Below, in pieces: positions 1-6,583 of a DNA stretch of 14,649 nt. Numbering within the stretch: position 1 is the first letter of the stretch; each line of letters opens with the position of its first letter. This DNA is from Patescibacteria group bacterium (GTDB lineage Bacteria; Patescibacteriota; WWE3; 2-01-FULL-39-13). The translations under genes were made by a program, and so were the position numbers. The DNA is taken from assembly GCA_030916925.1 (NCBI GenBank), contig JAUPVU010000060.1, positions 1-14,649 on the forward strand. The letters are read 5' to 3'. The notes beneath the pieces were generated by a model. That model saw only the letters and a program-made list of their open reading frames with translations. It did not search any database and was not told the DNA's origin.

Positions 1-2
1 CA

Positions 3-119
3 ATAAATACAGCCAGTGAAATGGTTAAAGATTTACTGTGGTACTTTAAATGCGATGACATTGGGGATCCGGTCATTCGAAATTTAGTTGAAGAGGCAGC
101 GGAGAACATACAAGAATGA
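3..119 (+). CDS. 3' end of an unknown protein (cut by window edge)
   Basis: An open frame runs from the window edge to a TGA at 117-119 and gives the last 38 residues of a protein. The tail is acidic and probably helical, ending in EEAAENIQE, with one WYFKCDD stretch. No motif identifies it, and the rest of the gene lies outside the window. It reads in the same direction as the AbiJ-like gene that starts 70 bases later, so the two could share an mRNA. Reading as coding is favoured by the lack of stops up to the window edge and by ordinary amino-acid use, but the stretch is short. Confidence 0.5.
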   Translation: MNTASEMVKDLLWYFKCDDIGDPVIRNLVEEAAENIQE

Positions 120-188
120 ATGGGAATGATATCTCTTTCTGAAAAAATCATGAAGGACGATCTTCTTCCGGACGAGTTATTGAATTGA
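120..188 (+). CDS. possible 22-aa mini-ORF between two genes
   Basis: An ATG follows the TGA of the upstream gene directly and in the same frame, and opens a 22-codon ORF (MGMISLSEKIMKDDLLPDEL, then LN) that ends at TGA 186-188. One base later the AbiJ-like gene starts (TGA-T-ATG). It could be a coupling leader peptide for the AbiJ-like gene, which has no Shine-Dalgarno of its own. It could also be an old C-terminal extension of the upstream protein cut off by the TGA, or chance. No Shine-Dalgarno is visible. Confidence 0.2.
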   Translation: MGMISLSEKIMKDDLLPDELLN

Positions 189-189
189 T

Positions 190-1029
190 ATGGCAAATTT
201 AAGCAGTAATGACAAAGTAAAGTTAGAGAGACTTTTTGGAATGGGAAGTGGATATGTATTGGATTTTTCCAACCGTTCTTTTCAGGAGTTTATTATCACC
301 TGTTGTAGGAAAGATATCTTCAATGAGCGTTATAATCAGGGATCAGGATCAAAAGCAAATCGTCTAAGGTTGTTTTGGAATATAGAACTAGATAGTACGG
401 TAGGAAAACTTTTGCTAGAAATGTTGGAGTACTGGAGAACACAAAAAGCTTATTCCGATAGTGGTATTCCAAAAGGCGAAGAAGCACTTTATAAAGACTG
501 TCTAGCTATTGCACAAAGATTATCCGGTCTTTCCGTTAAAGAGACCAGCTCAGAAGAAGAATTCCTACAAAAACAATACGAAATAATTTCAGTATCAGCA
601 TTAAACATCGATGGAAATATAGGTGGAGTAGTGAATCAGAGGATAAAAGAAATCGATATTTGTATGAAAGCCAAAGCTCCACTAGCTGCAATCTTTTTAG
701 CTGGGAGTACTCTTGAGGGAATACTTCTAAATACAGCTATTAACAATCCAAAAGCTTTCAATCAATCTCCATCCGCTCCTAAAGATAAAGGGGGGAAAGT
801 CCTCAACTTAAACGATTGGAAATTAAGCCAACTAATAGATGTTGCATGCGAAATTGGATTGCTTGATTTAGATATAAAGAAATTTAGTCATTCTCTAAGA
901 GATTTTCGAAACTATATACATCCATATGAGCAGGCACTAGCTGGATTTAATCCCGATGATGATACTGCAAAAATATGTTGGCAAGTGTTAAAAGCGGCAG
1001 TTACAGATTTAAGTAAGACTAAAATTTGA
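190..1029 (+). CDS. AbiJ-like abortive infection protein with C-terminal HEPN-like domain
   Basis: This 279-aa cytoplasmic protein probably acts as a phage-triggered RNase that halts the infected cell. Residues about 8-85 carry the signature of the AbiJ N-terminal domain group: an ERLFGMGSGYVLDFS stretch followed by a GSKANRLRLFW block. The C-terminal part (about 150-270) is helical, with KAPLAAIFLAGSTLEGILL and then LRDFRNYIHPYEQ. In the latter, R237 and H244 have six residues between them, which fits the Rx4-6H catalytic motif of HEPN RNases; R240, N241 and P245 are also typical of DUF4145/HEPN-type C-termini. The ATG start keeps the conserved N-terminal motif at the usual distance. No Shine-Dalgarno is seen, and the mini-ORF ending one base upstream may couple translation. 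No separate antitoxin is visible next to it. Family assignment is from recognised motifs; toxicity is inferred. Confidence 0.75.
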   Translation: MANLSSNDKVKLERLFGMGSGYVLDFSNRSFQEFIITCCRKDIFNERYNQGSGSKANRLRLFWNIELDSTVGKLLLEMLEYWRTQKAYSDSGIPKGEEALYKDCLAIAQRLSGLSVKETSSEEEFLQKQYEIISVSALNIDGNIGGVVNQRIKEIDICMKAKAPLAAIFLAGSTLEGILLNTAINNPKAFNQSPSAPKDKGGKVLNLNDWKLSQLIDVACEIGLLDLDIKKFSHSLRDFRNYIHPYEQALAGFNPDDDTAKICWQVLKAAVTDLSKTKI

Positions 1030-1040
1030 AGTAATAAGAC

Positions 1041-1064
1041 AAAAGGTTAACTGGTTATCCTTTT
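1041..1064. terminator. bidirectional terminator hairpin between convergent genes
   Basis: An AAAAGG / CCTTTT six-pair outer stem is followed by one T-T mismatch, then TAA/TTA and a CTGG loop. It lies 11 bases after the AbiJ-like stop and overlaps the last codons of the convergent nuclease gene. The outer A/T arms supply a short U-run in either direction. The stem is modest, so its efficiency is uncertain. Confidence 0.45.
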
Positions 1065-1381
1065 AATTCCACTATAACTTTAGCAAGGGCGTCAGCTACT
1101 TGGTCAAGATATTTCTCTATTATCTGATTTGTTACATAAAAAGTTTTAAAGTCATCCCCGTCAGAATAATGACTTCTTTTAAAATCTCTCAGAATCTGTT
1201 CTGGGTTTGTAAAATGTTGTAGACCATCAACTTCAATAAACAACTTTGCATCCAAAACTGCTATATCAACAGTCTTATGCCCATCGTTGTATTCCAGGAT
1301 TGCATCAATATTTCTTGTTTTTAAAGCGTCGTATAGAAGCTTTGCAGAAGCACTCGCAGATATGAAGTTATTTTGATTCAT
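1055..1381 (-). CDS. small DUF559/Vsr-like PD-(D/E)XK-fold nuclease
   Basis: This 108-aa protein is about the size of a minimal DUF559 domain, a branch of the restriction-endonuclease-like fold related to very-short-patch repair enzymes. The visible core runs D39-I-A, then a beta strand KLFIEVDGLQHF with E50, D52, G53, Q55 and H56, then a downstream aspartate/arginine helix (ILRDFKRSHYS) and a FKTFYVTN strand. D39 and E50-x-D52 are the likely metal ligands, and H56 matches the DUF559 histidine. It may be a stand-alone nicking nuclease or a partner of the zinc-ribbon gene upstream on the same strand (44-bp gap). A -10-like TATATT lies 10 nt before the ATG, so it may have its own leaderless promoter. 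Substrate and role are unknown. Confidence 0.7.
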   Translation of the reverse strand: MNQNNFISASASAKLLYDALKTRNIDAILEYNDGHKTVDIAVLDAKLFIEVDGLQHFTNPEQILRDFKRSHYSDGDDFKTFYVTNQIIEKYLDQVADALAKVIVELKG

Positions 1382-1391
1382 GACTTACTAA

Positions 1392-1397
1392 AATATA
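1392..1397 (-). promoter_or_regulatory. -10 box for the DUF559-like gene
   Basis: TATATT on the minus strand (5 of 6 matches to TATAAT) ends 10 nt before the ATG, so the transcript would start only about 3-4 nt upstream of the coding region. No convincing -35 is seen. Confidence 0.35.
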
Positions 1398-1425
1398 TCA
1401 CATTTGTTCACCTATTCTGAAATTT

Positions 1426-2508
1426 CTATTTTGCTCGAAATAGTTTCGCCATATCTTCATCTCTTTCATAACCTTTGAGTCTTCCATAGACGTATCCCAG
1501 CCGGTATGAAGTGCCTTCTGACATGAGCCGCCAGTTTGTTTTTTCCAAGGTATTTTTAACAAGTTTTTGAAGCTCATGAGTGCTGTCATATTCTTTTCTG
1601 GAAGAGTCAGCGTCTTGAACAGTAAAAGGAATGATAACAAATTGTCCTATTTCGGGTTTATCAAACGTTAGCTTAGTGTATTTTTGCTTTTCTAAACCCT
1701 TAGAAAGAAGTCTTTCAAGCTCAACAACGCTCATTTTCCTCAGCTGTTTCACTTTCTTGTAAGCAGGGTCTGCTTCTTTTCTTTTGCTTTCCTCCATAGT
1801 TTTATTAAGGTGTTCCATGAGAATCTTTTGGGATACATATTCTTGTCCTTCTGTTTCACTCAAACAGTACTTTGTTCTGAACTTACTTAGCAGTTCTTCG
1901 TCTTTCTTCAGCTCAATATCTCTTTGTTTTTTCCATTCTTCAAAGTCATCTTCTTCTTCCTCTTTAAAATCACAATTGGTGCACTTAGTTGCCCATATTG
2001 TCTTTTTACCTTTTTTCTCGATGGAAGTTTCTAAGGAATACTTGCATTTGTCGCAAAGTTTTTCTCTGGATTTAAACTCTTCACCATTATCAAAAATTCC
2101 TTTACGTTTATTGCAGGTTGAACATTCAAAAAAGAACAATACTCTTAATGGTTCATTCATGAAGTCATATAGCTCCTTTAGTGTAGTGTGCATATTCTTG
2201 CCACAAGATGGGCAAAATATATTTAGAGGCTCTGAAGCATTGTCATACTTGTCCTGTTTTTCCTTATCCTTTTCCATCCATTCCCTTATCCTTTCCGCTT
2301 TGTGTACATAGTTTTCACCTTTAATATAATAAAGTGGAAGATCGGTTAATAGCGTCTTAATAGGTGGTTGTAGCTTTTCGTGGATTTTTTTGCCTTTATA
2401 CGGTGGCAAATCTCTTTTAATTATATTTTCTTCCCAGTGCAGGCATTCTCTAATGGTTATAAGATCGTAGAGGTCAATATAATATTGTTCATCTTTGAGA
2501 TAGTTCAT
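1426..2508 (-). CDS. unknown protein with two four-cysteine zinc ribbons
   Basis: This 360-aa soluble protein is not a family I can name. Residues 1-95 are helical and tyrosine/charge rich (YYIDLYDLITIRECL near the N-terminus). Four CxxC knuckles follow: C99/C102, C129/C132, C152/C155 and C176/C179. They fit two successive zinc ribbons, each pairing two knuckles. After a run of acidic residues (about 181-190) comes a long charged helical or coiled-coil stretch (about 190-280). The C-terminal domain is compact (about 285-360), with IGQFVIIPFTVQDADS and a YRLGYVYGRLKGYERD end. Zinc ribbons of this kind usually bind nucleic acid or protein partners. It is divergent from the 817-aa nuclease-like gene across a 59-bp shared promoter region, which suggests a functional pair. 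The start is fixed by a TATAAT 9 nt upstream. No enzyme motif is visible. Confidence 0.75.
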   Translation of the reverse strand: MNYLKDEQYYIDLYDLITIRECLHWEENIIKRDLPPYKGKKIHEKLQPPIKTLLTDLPLYYIKGENYVHKAERIREWMEKDKEKQDKYDNASEPLNIFCPSCGKNMHTTLKELYDFMNEPLRVLFFFECSTCNKRKGIFDNGEEFKSREKLCDKCKYSLETSIEKKGKKTIWATKCTNCDFKEEEEDDFEEWKKQRDIELKKDEELLSKFRTKYCLSETEGQEYVSQKILMEHLNKTMEESKRKEADPAYKKVKQLRKMSVVELERLLSKGLEKQKYTKLTFDKPEIGQFVIIPFTVQDADSSRKEYDSTHELQKLVKNTLEKTNWRLMSEGTSYRLGYVYGRLKGYERDEDMAKLFRAK

Positions 2509-2517
2509 TTTCGAAAT

Positions 2518-2546
2518 ATTATATCAAAGGCGCTCGGGCACATAAA
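2518..2546 (-). promoter_or_regulatory. promoter of the zinc-ribbon gene, apparently leaderless
   Basis: On the minus strand, TATAAT (2518-2523) matches the -10 consensus perfectly and ends 9 nt before the ATG. A weak -35-like TTTATG (2541-2546, 3 of 6) sits at the ideal 17-bp spacing. The predicted transcription start is about 2-3 nt before the ATG, leaving no room for a Shine-Dalgarno. An 8-bp palindrome TTTCGAAA (2509-2516) fills the gap between the -10 box and the start codon. Confidence 0.5.
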
Positions 2547-2550
2547 AGAG

Positions 2551-2556
2551 TATAAT
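2551..2556 (+). promoter_or_regulatory. -10 box of the 817-aa nuclease-like gene
   Basis: A perfect TATAAT lies 11 nt before the ATG at 2568, so the 5' leader would be only about 5 nt. No -35 is recognisable at 16-18 bp. It lies 27 bp from the opposing -10 box (2518-2523), so the two divergent promoters overlap and could exclude each other or share one regulator. Confidence 0.45.
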
Positions 2557-2567
2557 AGTACTCAAAT

Positions 2568-5021
2568 ATGGTAGGAGAAATGTTATTGCAACGGGACGAA
2601 CTTCACAAGTGGTGGAACATTGAAACAAGCATAGGCAGAAAACAGTCCCAGGCGCAAAAGTATTTATCCAGTTTGTATTCATTTTTTGACTCATTTTCGG
2701 ATTCAGATAAGCAAATCCTGGAAAGTCTAATTCATACAAATCGTTATTGGGTTAGTAAACCTCAAGATCTTGATATCACCTTACTTAGATTAGTTCTAAT
2801 AAAAAGGTTTATAGAGAATAACAGACCTGGCGTCATGAAGGAATATTTACAACTAGGTCAATCTGGTCGACTATTAGAAATCCAAATATTTCTGCATATT
2901 GCAGGTGAGTTATTTACTAGCCAAAAACTTCCTGAAGATATTTTTACCTATTGTAAGTATAGAAAAAAAGGCAGTCCAACGACTTGGCTTAAGATAAACT
3001 CAACATTAGGCCACCCACAATTAATAGATAAAATTAATAGTAAATCGAAGCGATTATGCAACGTACTACTGCATAGACTTAAAACTAAGCGAGATGTTAG
3101 ATTCAGACTGGAGACACCTGGATTATTTGTAATTTTAATATCCAAACCTATTGGTGTTGAGATGATTCCTACAGAAGATCAAGCTTTGGAGGCACAAAGA
3201 ATTGCCTATACAACTTTAGTTTTGGATTTAGCAGAGAAAAAAATTGGATACGTCTCAAAATCCAAAAGAGAAGTTTCAGAAGTTCACCGCCTGATCAAAA
3301 AGGAAATGTACCCGGATTCAATCTTTTCTCCAAGAAAAGATGTTGTTCTAGATGACAAGGTCTTATTAGGTAAATTAGTAAATGTAAACAATCAAGATCA
3401 CGGCCTCGAATTGCTTGGTATCACATTCAAAAACTTTAACCTATCAAAATCTCCTTCGTTAAAGATTGAGTCAACCAATGACGAATCTATTTCCGAAGCA
3501 TTAGATCAGTTGAAAAATTATTGGGAAAACGAGGGAATTACAAATGTGAGCAACATTACTTATCGCATAGACGGAGCAAAAATTGGTATTTATTCTTATG
3601 GAGATGACTGGGGACGTAGAACTATCAATATAAATACTAAGGGAAAATCCATTACTCTAGAATCAGACTTTTTGGAGAAACTAAAAGCAGTTGTTGGAGC
3701 GGAAGTTAAAGAAGCAAAATTTGTCGTTAAACAGTTAACTCCTCTTGAGATTATAGAAAAATTTCTTTTTGATAAAGCGGTAAGCATCGATCCGGCAATT
3801 CCTAAACAAGCAGATGAAATTTTAGTTAAATTACTACGAAACAGACTAATAAAGAAACAAAGCGTAGTAACTAAAAGAAGATGTGAAGATTGGAATTGTC
3901 ATACTTTTTCTTGGTTAGATTTAATCTGCGGTACCTGTGGGAGAGACATGATTGTGATGGGAGAAGGCCTATCAATTAAAATCAACGATTCGACCTTTCT
4001 AAGGCTACTATCCAATAAGTTTCAAACAGATCTTACGGATTATGAGGTACTCAATCAGAAAATCCAGCGTAGTAGATATAAAAAATGGGTCGTAAGACTA
4101 ACAAACAAAAAAACAAATTTATCTATATATATTGTTCCTCTTTTTGAGAAAAGAGACTTTGTTTTTTGTGAGGCCTTGGGTAGAGAAGGTTATGGGCTAA
4201 TTGTTTTAACTGACACTCACTTTTCTGGAAAAAAGGATGAATTGCAGGCTCAGGGAGTCAACGTTCTACCTTTGACCCAGACCTTAACAGATCTATTAAT
4301 GAACCTAGAGGCAAGTCCCAATGAATTGATTTCTTCATTCAAAAGTTCAATTGTTTCTCAAGAGCAAAATATTCTTCAAAAGATATATCAAAGACTTAAA
4401 GATTCTACAGATGCAATTAAAAACAAGAATCAAGGGTACGACGAAGATATGTTTGAGGTAGATATTAAGAACATTCTTCAGGCTTTAGTGCCAAATGTTG
4501 TTCGGCTGGGTTCTAACTTTAAAGGTATTTCAGTTCCGGATGGATACTGTGGATATCGAATTGGAAGAGAGAAAAATTACAGAGTATTTGGTTGGGATGC
4601 TAAATATAGTTTTAGCGGTGGTAGCTATAGACTCACTACTATTGATTATAGAAAGCAGAGAAAATATATCAAATGGTTGAAAGAAGATGGAGAACCAAAA
4701 TCTTTAGGAAAATTAAGAATTTATTCCTTTGTCTCCAACTTTAATGATCCTGCCGGATTTAATAATGTCGTAACAAGGCTTCAACAAGCTCCTGAAAAAC
4801 CTTCAAACTGCAAAATCATTTTGATTGAGGATCTACTTTTAGTAAGTGTAGCTGAATGGATAATGAATAACTCAGATAAGGTTATTGAACACGGTCCAGA
4901 AATAGCCAAGGTATTCTTTCGATGGCTAGGAACTGCTAGTAAAAGGAGGGGTCTTGATTGGGTATTTCGGATGAATAGTGATTGGAATAAATTAGAAGCA
5001 TTATTAAACTCTATTGCTTAA
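2568..5021 (+). CDS. large unknown protein with zinc ribbon and C-terminal PD-(D/E)XK nuclease motif
   Basis: This 817-aa soluble protein is of a family I do not recognise. The first 430 residues are mixed helix/strand without a known motif. A zinc ribbon follows: C439-x4-C444 and C454-x2-C457 (ICGTCGRDM). The C-terminal third looks like a restriction-endonuclease fold, with a helix carrying E630 (FEVDIKNIL), then P657-D658, 18 residues, and D677-A-K679 in GWDAKYSF. This E...PD...DxK layout is the classical metal-binding catalytic set. The part before it (about 525-570) has alternating strands (WVVRLTNKKTNLSIYIVPLF) and could be a recognition or second Rossmann-like domain. It is divergent from the zinc-ribbon gene. 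An in-frame ATG at 2580 with AGGAG only 2 nt upstream is an alternative start giving four fewer residues. The nuclease call is inferred from motifs; the target (DNA or RNA) is unknown. Confidence 0.7.
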   Translation: MVGEMLLQRDELHKWWNIETSIGRKQSQAQKYLSSLYSFFDSFSDSDKQILESLIHTNRYWVSKPQDLDITLLRLVLIKRFIENNRPGVMKEYLQLGQSGRLLEIQIFLHIAGELFTSQKLPEDIFTYCKYRKKGSPTTWLKINSTLGHPQLIDKINSKSKRLCNVLLHRLKTKRDVRFRLETPGLFVILISKPIGVEMIPTEDQALEAQRIAYTTLVLDLAEKKIGYVSKSKREVSEVHRLIKKEMYPDSIFSPRKDVVLDDKVLLGKLVNVNNQDHGLELLGITFKNFNLSKSPSLKIESTNDESISEALDQLKNYWENEGITNVSNITYRIDGAKIGIYSYGDDWGRRTININTKGKSITLESDFLEKLKAVVGAEVKEAKFVVKQLTPLEIIEKFLFDKAVSIDPAIPKQADEILVKLLRNRLIKKQSVVTKRRCEDWNCHTFSWLDLICGTCGRDMIVMGEGLSIKINDSTFLRLLSNKFQTDLTDYEVLNQKIQRSRYKKWVVRLTNKKTNLSIYIVPLFEKRDFVFCEALGREGYGLIVLTDTHFSGKKDELQAQGVNVLPLTQTLTDLLMNLEASPNELISSFKSSIVSQEQNILQKIYQRLKDSTDAIKNKNQGYDEDMFEVDIKNILQALVPNVVRLGSNFKGISVPDGYCGYRIGREKNYRVFGWDAKYSFSGGSYRLTTIDYRKQRKYIKWLKEDGEPKSLGKLRIYSFVSNFNDPAGFNNVVTRLQQAPEKPSNCKIILIEDLLLVSVAEWIMNNSDKVIEHGPEIAKVFFRWLGTASKRRGLDWVFRMNSDWNKLEALLNSIA

Positions 5022-5054
5022 TACTCGTTAACCTTAAATTCTTAGAGCAATTAT

Positions 5055-5720
5055 TTAACTCTTAACTTGTAAAGCGTATTTGCAATAGCTGCATTCCTCA
5101 GAGCTTGCCGGGACGGAGCCGTCCAGAACTTTTTTTGCCTCGATAATTTTAGAGTCAACCCAATCAGAATTACCGTCATAGGGTTGGACTTTGATATCAA
5201 AACTCAAATTCCCTTGTGCAAAGCCGTTGTCCTTGTTTACCCTGCAATATACAAAGTAACCCCGGTCCTGAACTTTGTAACCATTCTTTCTTAAAATCCA
5301 TTGATAAACTTCCATCTGCCTCTTATAGCTGTCATAAAGTTCGCCTTCCTTTGCACCGGATGCTTTATAGTCAACTACAATAAGATTTCCTTTACTGTCA
5401 ACCCAAATATCATCAACCGCTCCAAAAATCAGAAAATCTGTTTCCGGATCGTGATATTGAATACCTGTAAAGTTGTGCCTCCATTTATCAATATCCTCAT
5501 GCATAAAAGGAATTGCGTCAATTCCCTCACGCTCAATTAGATAATGAGCTGTCCCATTTTTACGGTGCTCGTCAAACTCTTTTTTAAGTAAAAAATCTAC
5601 CGCATTATTGATAGTGTAGGGTGCACCAAAAGGCCGGGCAATTCCTTTTCCGGCATAAAACCAAAAACACCTAGGACAGTCAAAAAGTAATTCAATTTTG
5701 GATCTCGATAATTTAATCAT
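5055..5720 (-). CDS. Cas4/RecB-like PD-(D/E)XK nuclease with paired cysteines
   Basis: This 221-aa protein has the RecB/Cas4 nuclease plan: N-terminal LSRSKIELLFDCPRC, a conserved block PYTINNAVDFLLKKEFDEHR (about residues 34-53), then D103 in GAVDDIWV, D117-Y-K119 in VVDYKA, and the QxxxY motif (Q135-M-E-V-Y139). C15 and C18 near the start and C210 and C213 near the end could hold an iron-sulfur cluster or zinc, as the terminal cysteines do in Cas4 and AddB. Cas4 normally has one N-terminal and three C-terminal cysteines, so the 2+2 pattern differs. Members of this family trim or degrade DNA ends. It is the last gene of the operon, and its ATG overlaps the stop of the membrane-protein gene (TAATG), so it is probably translationally coupled. 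There is no Cas gene or repeat array nearby, so a CRISPR role is unlikely. Confidence 0.85.
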   Translation of the reverse strand: MIKLSRSKIELLFDCPRCFWFYAGKGIARPFGAPYTINNAVDFLLKKEFDEHRKNGTAHYLIEREGIDAIPFMHEDIDKWRHNFTGIQYHDPETDFLIFGAVDDIWVDSKGNLIVVDYKASGAKEGELYDSYKRQMEVYQWILRKNGYKVQDRGYFVYCRVNKDNGFAQGNLSFDIKVQPYDGNSDWVDSKIIEAKKVLDGSVPASSEECSYCKYALQVKS

Positions 5721-6583
5721 TATTCTAAATCTATATTTTTAATTTCGTTGAACGAGTAATTCTTTCCTTGCCCGATTTCATCAAGTGCCTTTTTTGCTTT
5801 CAAAAACATTTCTGCCTGTTTGTTGGAGATATAAGGATGGGGAGAAGAGTCATCACAAAAATGATCAAAATTCTTTCTTATTTCAAATAGTTCTGAGATC
5901 CTCTCTCCTTTCAAAGAAGGGGATTCATTACCACAAGCCTCAAGGTCGGTCTCATCATAATACTTTCTCATTTCATCCAGCCTGAAAGACATCTCGTTAT
6001 TTGCCAAAACATAAGTATTTTTCGAAGGATCCCAAGTGTAATAATCTCTCCAACTTATTCTTTGACCTAGAAAACCCATTTCTCCAAAATCTTGATTTAC
6101 TGCAATTGCACTTGACTCAAAAAGAGATCCATTTTCATCAAACCTTACTCCGGTCCAACGCCCACTCAGATCCTTGAAAGTTTTGTTAAAAATAAGCTTG
6201 AATTCCTCTCCTTGTTTTTGGAAAATGTAGCCGGAGCGCATGTACCATGATTGTGGATTAATGACTGGAAAAATAGCCACATAATCTTTATTGTCTATTT
6301 TGTAAACAACGACTTCGTGTGTTGGCTCCCAGGTATCATCTTCATCAAATACGTATTCAAATACTCCCGGAGTCTTATCTTTAGTTGTTACAACAGTGCT
6401 TCCGTATTTGACTGAATCTTTGCATATAACGAGTCTTTCTTTTCCATCAGTGTAATCTTCCAGCTTTGTAGGATTTTTACAATTATCAATGCTTTTACTT
6501 GGGAAGTATTTGAACAATGCCAAAGCTCCAATTCCAATGAAGAGAAATAGTAGGATTAATTTAATTCTTTTAGTTACTTTCAT
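5720..6583 (-). CDS. membrane-anchored protein of unknown function in the defence operon
   Basis: This 287-aa protein has one N-terminal transmembrane anchor (KLILLFLFIGIGALALF, about residues 8-24) preceded by basic residues. The rest should therefore face outside the cytoplasm. The outer part is strand-rich and aromatic (HEVVVYKIDNKDYVAIF, GYIFQKQGEEFKLIF, SGRWTGVRFDENGSLF) and ends in a helical charged segment. No lipobox is present, and C29 is too far from the membrane segment. I do not recognise the fold. The start chosen is ATG 6583, with GGAG 9 nt upstream. Longer starts at ATG 6598 and TTG 6601 are possible but lack that signal. It overlaps the methylase end by 14 nt and the nuclease start by 1 nt, so it is firmly inside the operon. 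A surface or envelope protein is odd in a restriction-like system. Confidence 0.75.
   Translation of the reverse strand: MKVTKRIKLILLFLFIGIGALALFKYFPSKSIDNCKNPTKLEDYTDGKERLVICKDSVKYGSTVVTTKDKTPGVFEYVFDEDDTWEPTHEVVVYKIDNKDYVAIFPVINPQSWYMRSGYIFQKQGEEFKLIFNKTFKDLSGRWTGVRFDENGSLFESSAIAVNQDFGEMGFLGQRISWRDYYTWDPSKNTYVLANNEMSFRLDEMRKYYDETDLEACGNESPSLKGERISELFEIRKNFDHFCDDSSPHPYISNKQAEMFLKAKKALDEIGQGKNYSFNEIKNIDLE

Noticed and set aside
117..188. UGA read as glycine (genetic code 25)
   Set aside because: The long genes (817, 1024 and 1100 codons) have no internal TGA, and TGA ends both the AbiJ-like and the helicase genes at sensible places.
1784..2311. 175-codon plus-strand ORF rich in serine
   Set aside because: It is the complement of the lysine/glutamate-rich part of the 360-aa zinc-ribbon gene. 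Serine runs come from reversed GAA/GAG codons, and it has no promoter or start signal.
2573..2577. AGGAG as Shine-Dalgarno for ATG 2580 in the 817-aa gene
   Set aside because: The spacing to ATG 2580 is only 2 nt, too short for normal use. ATG 2568 with a near-leaderless promoter is preferred, though not certain.
5022..5054. Terminator between the convergent 817-aa and RecB-like genes
   Set aside because: The 33-bp gap is AT-rich, but I could not build a stable hairpin with a following T-run on either strand.
5055..5720. CRISPR adaptation Cas4
   Set aside because: No Cas1 or Cas2 gene and no repeat-spacer array is in the window, and the cysteine layout differs. It is better described as a RecB-like nuclease.
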